In this document: positions 8,719 through 16,658 of the stretch, piece by piece
Layout of the letters: each line of letters starts with the position of its first letter
Numbering within the stretch: the stretch's first letter is position 1
Assembly: GCF_020564935.1 (NCBI RefSeq)
Contig: NZ_JAJCXB010000013.1
Span: 62,001 to 126,000, forward strand
Source of the DNA: Streptomyces pinistramenti
Lineage (GTDB): Bacteria > Actinomycetota > Actinomycetes > Streptomycetales > Streptomycetaceae
Direction of reading: 5' to 3'
DNA: 64,000 nucleotides
Program-made: the position numbers and the translations under genes
The notes under the pieces: generated by a model
The model's input: the letters and a program-made list of their open reading frames with translations, nothing else
Database searches by the model: none
What the model was told of the DNA's origin: nothing

Positions 8719-8761
8719 CAGCTAAGACCTCCGGCAACATCACGTCAACACTTTGTTGAAA
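8719..8761 (-). promoter_or_regulatory. Urate operon promoter with TCAACA-N3-TGTTGA operator
   Basis: On the minus strand, positions 8761-8743 read TTTCAACAAAGTGTTGACG. This contains a perfect 15-bp dyad TCAACA-AAG-TGTTGA whose right arm includes a TTGACG -35 hexamer (8743-8748 complement). A TTAGCT -10 candidate follows with 17-bp spacing (8720-8725 complement). The same 19-mer, with one difference, overlaps the catalase promoter at 12741-12759. The overlap with -35 suggests repression. Confidence 0.7.
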
Positions 8762-8773
8762 ACTCGGCAACAG

Positions 8774-8806
8774 AAAAGCCGCCGCCCGGAACATCCGGGC
8801 GGCGGC
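8774..8806 (-). terminator. Intrinsic terminator of the HTH gene
   Basis: A perfect 12-bp stem (8778-8789 with 8795-8806) with a 5-nt loop is followed on the minus strand by TTTTCTG. This is a classic rho-independent terminator, 37 bp after the HTH gene stop, and isolates it from the urate operon promoter. Confidence 0.85.
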
Positions 8807-8842
8807 GCACGCCGATCGGCCGCCACCGGGCGGCCGTTGACC

Positions 8843-9223
8843 TCACTCCTCCCGCTTCGCCGCGTTCTCCCTGTTCAGGTAGTTGTAGACGGTGAACCGG
8901 CTGACCCCCAGCGCACCGGCGACCGTCTCCACGCCGTGCCGCACGGAGAACGCCCCGCGCGTCTCCAGGATCCGCACCACGGACTGCTTGGTCTTCCGGT
9001 CCAGATCGGCCAACGGCATGCCGTGCCGACGCTGCAACTCGGCGAGAAGGTGATCCAGTGAATCCGACAGGTGCGGGAGACGCACGGCCACCCGCTCCTC
9101 GCCCTCCCAGGCGAGCACGACGTCGTCACCCCGGGCGAGGCCGGGCGCGACCATCTGTCCGCCCATCGCGTCCACCAGCGGCTTGACCGCCTGGACGAAC
9201 GGGTGGTCGGCGGGCTCCGTCAC
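8843..9223 (-). CDS. Small HTH transcriptional regulator
   Basis: A 126-residue protein whose C-terminal half (about residues 75-120) reads as a DNA-binding helix-turn-helix: KQSVVRILETRGAFSVRHG, then VAGALGVSRFTVYNYLNRE, resembling the TyrR/YheO-like HTH_22 domain. The N-terminal 70 residues are a small alpha/beta domain that might sense a ligand. It is a candidate regulator of the flanking urate and glyoxylate genes. Its start overlaps the upstream gene's stop by four bases, so it forms a bicistron with the 9220-9498 gene and ends at its own terminator. Confidence 0.72.
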   Translation of the reverse strand: MTEPADHPFVQAVKPLVDAMGGQMVAPGLARGDDVVLAWEGEERVAVRLPHLSDSLDHLLAELQRRHGMPLADLDRKTKQSVVRILETRGAFSVRHGVETVAGALGVSRFTVYNYLNRENAAKREE

Positions 9224-9498
9224 CTGGCGCTCCCCTCGGACTCCGCGGCCTCCGCGATCACGTTGACCTGGAGGGAGACCCGGGTGGCGCCCGCCTCCAG
9301 GGTGTCCCGCAGCAAGGCGCCGACCGCGGCGAGCACTTGGTCGGCACCGCCTTCCGCGGTATTGCCGAACGGGCCGACGTCAACGGCGTCGAGACCGGCG
9401 CTCGTGACGATCTCCCGCGCCACCACCGCATGGGCCGGCGCCTCGTCCAGGTCGAACGGCTCCGTCGTGAATTCCACTCTCAATCGCACGCCGTTCAA
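9220..9498 (-). CDS. Small conserved hypothetical protein
   Basis: A 92-residue soluble protein with no motif I can name with certainty. The centre GPFGNTAEGG and the C-terminal VLAAVGALLRDTLEAGATRV weakly recall small thiamine-binding (MTH1187/YkoF-like) proteins, but this is only an impression. It is the first gene of a two-gene operon with the HTH regulator and is divergent from the hydroxypyruvate isomerase gene, sharing a 127-bp promoter region. Confidence 0.6.
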   Translation of the reverse strand: MNGVRLRVEFTTEPFDLDEAPAHAVVAREIVTSAGLDAVDVGPFGNTAEGGADQVLAAVGALLRDTLEAGATRVSLQVNVIAEAAESEGSAR

Positions 9499-9545
9499 CC
9501 TACGCGGGCATCGCCGCCACCACCAGAAATCGGCCCACCCCCCTC

Positions 9546-9610
9546 TTGACAGCTCCCGCGACCACGAGGCAGGGTTCCGTTAAGTAGAAAGTAAGTTCCA
9601 CTATCCGGAA
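9546..9610 (+). promoter_or_regulatory. Promoter of the glyoxylate operon with TTCC-N7-GGAA dyad
   Basis: TTGACA (9546-9551) and CAGGGT (9570-9575) form a plausible promoter with 18-bp spacing. Downstream, TTCC (9596-9599) and GGAA (9607-9610) form a dyad with a 7-bp spacer, and a second half-like TTCC lies at 9575-9578. Such elements are typical of IclR-type regulators, which control glyoxylate genes in other bacteria; no such regulator gene is in the window. Confidence 0.45.
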
Positions 9611-9625
9611 AGGGCACCGGGTCTT

Positions 9626-10465
9626 ATGGGTTTCACGGAGACGCGCTTCAACGTCAACCTGTCGATTCTGTTCACCGAGCTGCCGCTGCTGGAGCGTCCG
9701 GCGGCGGCGCGGGCCGCGGGTTTCACGGCGGTGGAGCTGTGGTGGCCGTGGGTGGATGCGCCGGTGCCCGAGCAGGCGGAGCTGGACGCGTTGCGTGACG
9801 CGCTGAACGACGCCGGAACCCGCCTGGTGGGCCTGAACTTCTACGCCGGGCAGCTGCCGGGCCCCGACCGCGGCGCCCTGTCGGTGCCGGGGGCGGAGTC
9901 GGAGAAGTTCCGGGCGAACGTGCCGGTGGCCGTGGAGTTCGGCCGGTCGCTGGGCTGCACCACCTTCAACGCCCTCTACGGCAACCGCGTCGAGGGCGCC
10001 TCGGCGGCGGAGCAGGACGCGCTGGCGCTGGAAAACCTGGCCTTCGCCGCACGGGCGGTGGCCGAGGTGGACGGGACGATGCTGATCGAGGCGCTCAACG
10101 CGCCGGAGTCGCCGGCCTGCCCGATCGTGTCGGCCCCGAAGGCCGTCGAGATCGTCGACGCGGTGAACGCGGCGACGGGTCTCGACAACACCCGTTTCCT
10201 GATGGATCTCTACCACCTGTCGATGAACGGCGAGGACCTGGAAGAGGTCATCGACCGCTACACCGGCAGGACCGCGCACGTGCAGATCGCCGACAATCCC
10301 GGCCGCGGCGCACCCGGCACCGGATCGCTGGACTTCGCCGCGCTGCTGGAGCGGCTGCGCAAGAACGGCTACCAGGGCTGGACCGGCCTGGAGTACAAGC
10401 CGGGCGACGGCCCGTCGGCCGGCGCCTTCGCCTGGCTTCCCGCGCCGCTGCGCGCGGCCAAGTAG
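9626..10465 (+). CDS. hyi: Hydroxypyruvate isomerase
   Basis: TIM-barrel isomerase interconverting hydroxypyruvate and tartronate semialdehyde. The 279-residue length is normal for the family. Recognisable parts are FNVNLSILFTELPLLERP at the start, GFTAVELWWPW on strand two, LIEALN with a metal-ligand Glu, FLMDLYHLSMNGED, and VQIADNPGRGAPGTG near the end. It heads a plus-strand operon with tartronate semialdehyde reductase and the carboligase-like gene, the usual glyoxylate-to-glycerate arrangement. A weak AAGGG ribosome site precedes the ATG. Confidence 0.92.
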   Translation: MGFTETRFNVNLSILFTELPLLERPAAARAAGFTAVELWWPWVDAPVPEQAELDALRDALNDAGTRLVGLNFYAGQLPGPDRGALSVPGAESEKFRANVPVAVEFGRSLGCTTFNALYGNRVEGASAAEQDALALENLAFAARAVAEVDGTMLIEALNAPESPACPIVSAPKAVEIVDAVNAATGLDNTRFLMDLYHLSMNGEDLEEVIDRYTGRTAHVQIADNPGRGAPGTGSLDFAALLERLRKNGYQGWTGLEYKPGDGPSAGAFAWLPAPLRAAK

Positions 10466-10532
10466 CCGGCACCCGCGGGCAGTTGGTCCCGCGCCGTTGT
10501 TCCGACCGTTGAATGCTGAAAGAGGCTTTTCG

Positions 10533-11426
10533 ATGAGCAGTCTTCCCGAGATCGCGTGGATCGGTCTGGGCATCATGGGCTCCCCCATGGCCGAGAACCT
10601 GATCAAGGCCGGCTACAAGGTGACCGGCTACACCCTGGAGCAGGACAAGCTGGACCGGCTGGCCGCGGCCGGCGGCACCGTGGCCGGCTCCGTCGCCGAT
10701 GCGGTGGCCACCGCGGACGTGGTGATCACGATGGTGCCGGCGTCCCCGCAGGTCGAGGCCATCGCCTACGGGCCCGACGGCATCGTGGAGAACGCCAAGC
10801 GCGGCGCGCTGCTGATCGACATGTCCTCGATCACCCCGCAGACCAGCATCGACCTGGCCGTAGCCGCGGCCGCCCGCGGGATCCGGGTGCTGGACGCCCC
10901 GGTCTCCGGCGGTGAGGCCGGCGCCATCGAAGCGGTCCTGTCGATCATGGTCGGCGGCGAGCAGAGCGACTTCGACGCCGCCCGGCCGGTCCTGGAGGCG
11001 CTGGGCAGGACCATCGTGCTGTGCGGGCCGCACGGCGCCGGGCAGACCGTCAAGGCCGCCAACCAGCTCATCGTCGCCGTCAACATCCAGGCGTGCGCCG
11101 AAGCGGTCGTCTTCCTGGAGAAGTCCGGTGTCGACCTGGCCGCCGCCCTCGACGTCCTCAACGGCGGCCTGGCCGGCTCCACCGTGCTGACCCGCAAGAA
11201 GGACAACTTCGCGCGCCGCGACTTCGCGCCCGGCTTCCGCATCGACCTGCACCACAAGGACATGGGCATCGTCACCGACGCCGCACGCACCGTCGGCGCC
11301 GCCCTGCCCGTCGGCAGTCTCGTCGCCAGCCTCGTCGCCTCGCTCCGCGCCCAGGGCGACGGCAGCCTCGACCACTCCGCCCTGCTGCGCGGCGTGGAAC
11401 GCCTCTCCGGGCACACCGCTTCCTGA
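10533..11426 (+). CDS. glxR: 2-hydroxy-3-oxopropionate (tartronate semialdehyde) reductase
   Basis: NAD(P)H-dependent beta-hydroxyacid dehydrogenase of 297 residues reducing tartronate semialdehyde to D-glycerate. The Rossmann motif IAWIGLGIMGSPMAENL is at the N-terminus. The substrate-binding DAPVSGGEAGA and the GAGQTVKAANQL segment with the catalytic Lys are intact, and the C-terminal KDMGIVTDAA helix is present. ATG 10533 follows GAAAGAGG. The carboligase-like gene begins 5 bp after its stop, so the two are coupled. Confidence 0.94.
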   Translation: MSSLPEIAWIGLGIMGSPMAENLIKAGYKVTGYTLEQDKLDRLAAAGGTVAGSVADAVATADVVITMVPASPQVEAIAYGPDGIVENAKRGALLIDMSSITPQTSIDLAVAAAARGIRVLDAPVSGGEAGAIEAVLSIMVGGEQSDFDAARPVLEALGRTIVLCGPHGAGQTVKAANQLIVAVNIQACAEAVVFLEKSGVDLAAALDVLNGGLAGSTVLTRKKDNFARRDFAPGFRIDLHHKDMGIVTDAARTVGAALPVGSLVASLVASLRAQGDGSLDHSALLRGVERLSGHTAS

Positions 11427-11431
11427 ACGCC

Positions 11432-12619
11432 ATGACGGCGCAACGGGTTCCCGCCCTCCGCACGGCCGTGCGCGCCCTGCGGCGGGCCGGCGTCGACACC
11501 GTCTTCGGCTGCCACGGGCCGGCCCTCCGGCCGCTGTACGCGGCGCTGGCGGACGGCGGCATCGCGCGCCTGCGGGTGCGGCACGCGGAGAGCGCGCCGC
11601 ACATGGCGATCGGCTGGGCCCGCACGCGGGGCCTGGCCGGAGTCGCCGCGGTGCCGGCCGGGCCCGGTGCCGTGCGGGTGCTGCCGGGGCTTGCCGTGGC
11701 GCTGGAGGACGCGGTGCCGCTGGTGTGCGTCGTCGGCGTCCCCGGCTCCGGCGGTGAGCGCACCGCCGCGGCACGCGATCTCGTCCGGCTCGCCCGCCCG
11801 CTGAGCAAGTGGACGGTGCGGGCCGAACAGCCCGCCCGGATTCCGTGGGCCTTTCGCGAGGCCCTGTGGATCGCGCAGGAGGGTCGGCCGGGACCGGTCC
11901 TGATCGAGCTGCCGGACGAGGTGGCCGCGGCGCAGACCGGGGCGGACGGGCCGGACGCCGGACGGCACGCCGGGGAGGCCCGGCCGTATCCACCGGCCGG
12001 TCCGGCCCCCGCGGCCGGGCCGGAGAGGGGCCACCCGCCGGACGTCGTGCGTGAGGTCTGCGCGCTGTTCGGCACGGAGAACGATGCGTACGTCGTCGGG
12101 GTGCAGGACGCCGTCCGCCCGACGGACGGGCCGGGACCGCGCCGCCATGTGATCGGCGGGCGGGGCGGCCCGCCGGGCTGGGAGGTGCCGACGGCGATCG
12201 GCGTCCGCGCGGCCCTGGCTCCGCCCGGCGGAGCGGACCGGCCCGGGATGCCGGGCGGCGGCGCGGCGGAGGTGGTCGCGGTCATCGGCGAGCACCACGG
12301 ATTTCCGGCGCTGGCGGGCGAGTTGGCCCTCGCGGCGCGGTACGGCGTACCGCTCGTCCTGCTGATGCTGCACCCCGCGCTGCACGCTCCGGGCCTTGCT
12401 GCCGGTGACGCCGACGACGCGTTCCTCACGGACCACGTGAAGCTCGTGGAGGCGTACGGCTGCGCGGGCCGCCGCGTCACCGATCCGGCGGAGCTCCGCT
12501 CGGCGGTCGCATGGGCGCGCAAGGAGGCCGTCTCCACGCGGCGTCCGGTCCTCGTCGAGGTCCGGTACGACCCGGCGGAGCGGGCACGGTTCGGGCCTGC
12601 GGCCGGGCCCTGCACCTGA
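11432..12619 (+). CDS. Glyoxylate carboligase-like protein lacking the central domain
   Basis: A 395-residue relative of glyoxylate carboligase; normal Gcl is about 590 residues and condenses two glyoxylates to tartronate semialdehyde with ThDP and FAD. Residues 1-175 match the PYR domain (VDTVFGCHGPALRPLYAAL, RHAESAPHMAIGWAR, LSKWTV, RPGPVLIELPDEV). After a Pro/Gly-rich linker the sequence jumps to the PP domain (GGRGGPPGWEVPTAIGVRAA, DHVKLVEAYGC, RRPVLVEV). The FAD-binding central domain of about 170 residues is absent. The ThDP/Mg motif GDG...NN is replaced by GEHHGF...LH, and the Glu of HMAEGY is Ile. The frame is intact with normal codon use, so it is expressed but probably not a standard carboligase. 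Its place in the operon is right for Gcl. Confidence 0.85.
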   Translation: MTAQRVPALRTAVRALRRAGVDTVFGCHGPALRPLYAALADGGIARLRVRHAESAPHMAIGWARTRGLAGVAAVPAGPGAVRVLPGLAVALEDAVPLVCVVGVPGSGGERTAAARDLVRLARPLSKWTVRAEQPARIPWAFREALWIAQEGRPGPVLIELPDEVAAAQTGADGPDAGRHAGEARPYPPAGPAPAAGPERGHPPDVVREVCALFGTENDAYVVGVQDAVRPTDGPGPRRHVIGGRGGPPGWEVPTAIGVRAALAPPGGADRPGMPGGGAAEVVAVIGEHHGFPALAGELALAARYGVPLVLLMLHPALHAPGLAAGDADDAFLTDHVKLVEAYGCAGRRVTDPAELRSAVAWARKEAVSTRRPVLVEVRYDPAERARFGPAAGPCT

Positions 12620-12740
12620 GTTGAACCCCGGGGCCTCGGCCCCGGAACCCGGACTTCCGGGCGGCGGCCGCGTTGACACCTGTCCTGTCGCGCCCAGGCG
12701 CGACCGCCGCCCGGAACACCACCCAGAGCCCCCATCTTTG

Positions 12741-12783
12741 TTTCAACAAACTGTTGACGTTTGGCCGGAGCGCTTCTTACGCT
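12741..12783 (+). promoter_or_regulatory. Catalase promoter with TCAACA-N3-TGTTGA operator
   Basis: Positions 12741-12759 read TTTCAACAAACTGTTGACG. They hold the same 15-bp dyad (TCAACA-AAC-TGTTGA) as the urate operon promoter and embed the -35 hexamer TTGACG (12754-12759). A -10 candidate TACGCT (12778-12783) follows with 18-bp spacing. A 7-bp inverted repeat, GCGGAAG-CCAA-CTTCCGC (12791-12808), lies in the leader. Confidence 0.7.
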
Positions 12784-12829
12784 CCGACACGCGGAAGCCA
12801 ACTTCCGCGCTCTCGTACGGAAGGTCACC

Positions 12830-14302
12830 ATGACGAAGCCCACGCTGACGGCGCGCACACTCACCACGGAGGCCGGCGCCCCCGTAGCCGACAACCAGAA
12901 CTCCGCCACCGCCGGCGTCGGTGGCCCGATGCTCCTCCAGGACCAGCAGCTGCTGGAGAAGCTCGCCCGCTTCAACCGTGAGCGCATCCCGGAGCGCGTG
13001 GTCCACGCCCGGGGATCCGGCGCGTACGGCCACTTCGAGGTGACCGACGACGTCACCGGCTTCACCCGCGCCGACTTCCTCAACACCGTCGGCAAGCGCA
13101 CCGAGCTGTTCATCCGCTTCTCGACGGTGGCCGACAGCCTCGGCGGCCCGGACGCCGCGCGCGATCCCCGTGGGTTCGCCGTGAAGTTCTACACCGAAGA
13201 GGGCAACTACGACCTGGTCGGCAACAACACCCCGGTCTTCTTCATCAAGGACGCGATGAAGTTCCCCGACTTCATCCACTCGCAGAAGCGCGACCCCTTC
13301 ACCGGCAAGCAGGAGCCGGACAACGTCTGGGACTTCTGGGCGCACTCCCCCGAGGCCACCCACCAGGTCACCTGGCTGATGGGCGACCGCGGCATCCCGG
13401 CCTCCTACCGCCACATGAACGGCTACGGCTCGCACACGTACCAGTGGACGAACGCCAAGGGCGAAGCCTTCTTCGTCAAGTACCACTTCAAGACAAATCA
13501 GGGCATCCGCTGCCTCGACGCCGAGCAGGCCGCCGAGCTGTCCGGCGCCGACCCGAACAGCCACCAGACCGACCTGCTGCAGTCCATCGAGCGGGGCGTC
13601 TACCCGTCCTGGACGCTGTACGTGCAGGTCATGCCGGCCGCCGAGGCCGCCGACTACCGCTTCAACCCGTTCGACCTGACCAAGGTGTGGCCGCACCGCG
13701 ACTACCCGCTCCAGCGCGTCGGCCGGCTGGTCCTGGACCGCAACCCGGACAACGTCTTCGCCGAGGTCGAGCAGGCCGCCTTCTCGCCGAACAACTTCGT
13801 GCCCGGCATCGGCCCGTCCCCGGACAAGATGCTCCAGGGCCGGCTGTTCGCCTACGCCGACGCGCACCGCTACCGCCTGGGCATCAACCACACCCAGCTG
13901 CCGGTGAACGCACCCCGGGCCACCCACGCCGACAACTACGGCCGGGACGGCCTGATGGCCACCAACACCTACGACCGGCACGCCAAGAACTACGAGCCCA
14001 ACTCGTACGGCGGCCCCGTCGAGACGAACCAGGCGCTCTCCGCCCCGCTCGCCGTCGCCGGTCACGTCGGCACCCACGAGGCCCCGGCGCACGCCAAGGA
14101 CGACGACTTCTTCCAGGCCGGCGAGCTGTACCGGCTGATGTCCGATGACGAGAAGCGGCGCCTGGTCGACAACATCGCGGGCGGCCTCTCGCAGGTCGGC
14201 CGGGACGACGTGATCGAGAAGAACCTGGCCCACTTCCACGCGGCCGACCCGGAGTACGGCAAGCGTGTCGAGGCCAGGATCCGCGAACTGCGCGAGGACT
14301 GA
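12830..14302 (+). CDS. katA: Monofunctional haem catalase
   Basis: Clade-3-type small-subunit catalase, 490 residues, cytosolic. Catalytic His is in [12 protein letters not shown], catalytic Asn in [14 protein letters not shown], and the haem-ligand Tyr in the [14 protein letters not shown] proximal motif. NADPH-site residues around the [15 protein letters not shown] stretch are also present. It would remove the H2O2 produced by urate oxidase, which explains its place beside the urate genes and the operator shared with them. ATG 12830 follows GGAAGG. It has its own promoter despite following the glyoxylate operon by 210 bp. Confidence 0.96.
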   Translation: MTKPTLTARTLTTEAGAPVADNQNSATAGVGGPMLLQDQQLLEKLARFNRERIPERVVHARGSGAYGHFEVTDDVTGFTRADFLNTVGKRTELFIRFSTVADSLGGPDAARDPRGFAVKFYTEEGNYDLVGNNTPVFFIKDAMKFPDFIHSQKRDPFTGKQEPDNVWDFWAHSPEATHQVTWLMGDRGIPASYRHMNGYGSHTYQWTNAKGEAFFVKYHFKTNQGIRCLDAEQAAELSGADPNSHQTDLLQSIERGVYPSWTLYVQVMPAAEAADYRFNPFDLTKVWPHRDYPLQRVGRLVLDRNPDNVFAEVEQAAFSPNNFVPGIGPSPDKMLQGRLFAYADAHRYRLGINHTQLPVNAPRATHADNYGRDGLMATNTYDRHAKNYEPNSYGGPVETNQALSAPLAVAGHVGTHEAPAHAKDDDFFQAGELYRLMSDDEKRRLVDNIAGGLSQVGRDDVIEKNLAHFHAADPEYGKRVEARIRELRED

Positions 14303-14551
14303 CGGGAGGTCAGAATCCTTGCGCATCCGTACCGGGCGGTCCGCTGAGGGGTGGCCGTCCGGTACGGGGGGAAGCGCGGCGCTCCGCGGCATCCGGGAGT
14401 ACCAGTGCGGTGGCAGTGCCCGCCCGGCAGAAAGCGGCGGGCCACTCCGCCGCGGAGCCCGCCTCCTCCACCTCCGCACCCCTCTCCACGACTCCGTCCG
14501 GTGGCGCGATGTCCTGTCGCGCCCGATGCGCGCCACCGGGCGGGAACCCCT

Positions 14552-14599
14552 CACGCGTGGCCCCGGATCCGTACGGTCACGGATCCGGGGCCATGCGTG
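14552..14599 (+). terminator. 21-bp hairpin downstream of catalase
   Basis: A nearly perfect stem pairs 14552-14572 with 14579-14599, with one G-T pair and a 6-nt loop. It contains GGCCCCGGATCCGT and its complement. It is the only strong structure in the 558-bp gene-free stretch between catalase and the next gene, and is probably the catalase terminator. Nothing else convincing is seen in 14303-14860. Confidence 0.55.
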
Positions 14600-14860
14600 C
14601 ACGGCGCGGCGGCGGCCCGGCCGGGCGAACGGGCCCCGGGCGCCGGGCCGTTCGCGCACCGGGGACGGCGCGCGGCAAGCGCCCGCGTATGCGCCGTGTG
14701 CGCCGGACACCGCTTCCTGGACACACCATGCTCCCCCGGTGTCTCCTGCCCCCCGCGACGATCGGCGCGAATGTGCCTCCGGCTCCTGCATTTGGAGAGA
14801 CCATGGAGGTCAACAGCAGAGCAGAGCCGCCTGCCTGCCGACCTACCGCCAGGAGCGACC

Positions 14861-15598
14861 ATGGCCGACAGCGTGCCGGTGCGGTGCCCGACGTGCCGCC
14901 GCGAGAACGCCTTCACCCCGCCCACCTTCCCGTGCGCCTGCGGGGCCCCGCTGACCCTGCCCGTGCTGCGCGGCGGCGTGCCCGTCGAGATCGTGCACCG
15001 CACCTGGCAGGGCTCCTGGGTGGCGGTGCAGTGCGACACCTGCGGCCGCCAGGACGAATGGCCGGCGCCGGAGTCCGGCTGTGTCTGCGGCACGGTCGTA
15101 CGCATCCCCGTCGTGCCGGTGCCCGCGCCGCCGCCTGCCGTCCGCCGTGCCCACGGGCCGCGGCCGCCCGCCCCGGTGCCGGTGGCCGCCGCGCCGCCCG
15201 CCGTACTCAGGCCGGCCTTCCGCCCGGTCACGATCCGTACGGCCAGGGACTGCGTCACGGCCGCCGCGCAGTATCTGAAGTGGCTGGGCTTCACGGACGT
15301 CCGCAGAACCCAGGAGCGGACCGCGTCCGGCCTCGACCTGCGCGGCAGCGGGGTGGTGGCGCAGGTCGACCCGACCACCCGGTCCACCGCGCTGCGCGAG
15401 ATCGAGTGCGTCTGGCTCAACGGCCTCAACGACTCGGCCGTCGCGGTCTTCTTCTCCCTCGCCGGCTACGCCCGCGATGCCCGCTCCCGGGCCGACGACC
15501 TGCACCTCCCGCTGTTCGTCATGGACCTCACGGGCACCCCGCAGCCGGTCAACGACCCGGCCGACGAACTGATCAGGCACGGCGCCGCGGGACGCTGA
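14861..15598 (+). CDS. Zinc-ribbon protein with restriction-endonuclease-like C-terminus
   Basis: A 245-residue cytosolic protein of unknown function. The N-terminal 80 residues contain four Cys pairs in zinc-ribbon spacing: CPTCRRE, CACG, CDTCGR and CVCG. A Pro/Ala-rich linker follows (about residues 85-120). The C-terminal 120 residues carry TARDCVTAAAQYLKWLGF and SGLDLRGSGVVAQVDPTTR, which resembles the helix plus D-x-(E/Q)xK-like core of PD-(D/E)XK or Mrr-type nuclease folds, with Gln-Val-Asp in place of the usual ExK. ATG 14861 with AGGAG upstream is chosen over long in-frame extensions. It may be a nucleic-acid-binding protein with a degenerate nuclease fold. Confidence 0.65.
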   Translation: MADSVPVRCPTCRRENAFTPPTFPCACGAPLTLPVLRGGVPVEIVHRTWQGSWVAVQCDTCGRQDEWPAPESGCVCGTVVRIPVVPVPAPPPAVRRAHGPRPPAPVPVAAAPPAVLRPAFRPVTIRTARDCVTAAAQYLKWLGFTDVRRTQERTASGLDLRGSGVVAQVDPTTRSTALREIECVWLNGLNDSAVAVFFSLAGYARDARSRADDLHLPLFVMDLTGTPQPVNDPADELIRHGAAGR

Positions 15599-15667
15599 CG
15601 GCGGGCACACCGGCCGGCGGCGGAAATCCGGTCGCGGAGGCACGGCCGCCGCGGCGACACTGGCCGG

Positions 15668-16168
15668 ATGATCATCCGTACCGCGACATCCGCCGAACTC
15701 CCCGCCCTGCGCGCCGTCGAAAGCGCCGCAGGAGCACCCTTCCGCGATCTGGGCATGGCCTCGGTCGCGGACGACGAGCCGCCGTCGCTCGCACAGTTCG
15801 CGGCGAGCCTGGCCGCCGGGCGGCTGCTCGTGGCGTGCGAGGACGGGCCGCCGCTGGCATTCCTGATGTGGGAGCCGGTCGACGGCGCCACCCACATCGA
15901 GCAGGTGTCGGTGGCGCCCCGCAGCGCCCGCCGTGGTATCGGCCGCGCGCTGATCGACCGGGCGGAGCGGGACGGCGGCGCGGCGGCGCTGACCCTGACC
16001 ACCTTCCTGGAGGTGCCGTGGAACGCGCCGTACTACGCCAGGATCGGCTTCCGGCTGCTCGACGAAGCGGAGCTGACACCGGGCCTGCGGGCGATCCGCG
16101 CGCAGGAGGCGGCGCTGGGCCTGGACCGCTGGCCGCGCGGCTGCATGCGCCGTGAGCCGGCGAACTGA
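15668..16168 (+). CDS. GNAT-family N-acetyltransferase
   Basis: A 166-residue GCN5-related acetyltransferase. The fold is recognisable from IIRTATSAELPALRAVE at the start, IEQVSVAPRSARRGIGRALI with the acetyl-CoA pyrophosphate loop (RxxGIG), and NAPYYARIGFRLLDEAEL. Motif A and B spacing is normal. The substrate is unknown. It stands alone, with about 70 bp before it and about 100 bp after. Confidence 0.85.
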   Translation: MIIRTATSAELPALRAVESAAGAPFRDLGMASVADDEPPSLAQFAASLAAGRLLVACEDGPPLAFLMWEPVDGATHIEQVSVAPRSARRGIGRALIDRAERDGGAAALTLTTFLEVPWNAPYYARIGFRLLDEAELTPGLRAIRAQEAALGLDRWPRGCMRREPAN

Positions 16169-16264
16169 CCGCAGCGGGCCGGGTGCGGCGTCCGGCGCCG
16201 GACGCCCCGGCCGGCCACATGACGCGACGTCAGCGCGCGGCGCCGGGCACGCCATAATGCGGTC

Positions 16265-16639
16265 ATGATCGACGCCGAAGCGCTGCGGGCCGCCTGCCTG
16301 GACCTCAACGGGGCGACGGAGGAGTTCCCGTTCCCCCGGAATCCCGATGTGTGCACCTTCAAGGTCGGCGGCAAGATCTTCGCGCTGACCGTCGTCGGAG
16401 CCGTGCCGCAGACCGTGAGCCTCAAGTGCGATCCCGAGGAGGCCAGGCGGCTGCGCGAGGCCCACCCCGAGGTGGTGCCCGGCTACCACCTCAACAAGCG
16501 GCACTGGAACACCGTTTCGCTGGACGGCGGCCTCGCCGACCGCGCCGTGCTCGACATGATCGAGGACTCCTACGACCTGGTCGTCGCCTCCCTGCCGCGT
16601 GCACAGCGGCTGCGCCTGGACCGGCCCGGCGCCCGCTGA
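16265..16639 (+). CDS. MmcQ/YjbR family protein
   Basis: A 124-residue protein of the MmcQ/YjbR family with a CyaY-like fold, sometimes described as DNA-binding. The typical pattern is present: EEFPFPRNPDVCTFKVGGK, FAL, VSLKCDPEEARRLREAHP, then PGYHLNKRHWNTV. The cellular role is unknown. Its end lies 19 bp from the convergent acyl-CoA synthetase gene. Confidence 0.85.
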   Translation: MIDAEALRAACLDLNGATEEFPFPRNPDVCTFKVGGKIFALTVVGAVPQTVSLKCDPEEARRLREAHPEVVPGYHLNKRHWNTVSLDGGLADRAVLDMIEDSYDLVVASLPRAQRLRLDRPGAR

Positions 16640-16658
16640 CGGCGGCGCGGCCCGACCG

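Noticed and set aside
12743-14791. 682-residue minus-strand frame opposite catalase
   Set aside because: Catalase motifs on the other strand are complete, so this is a shadow frame.
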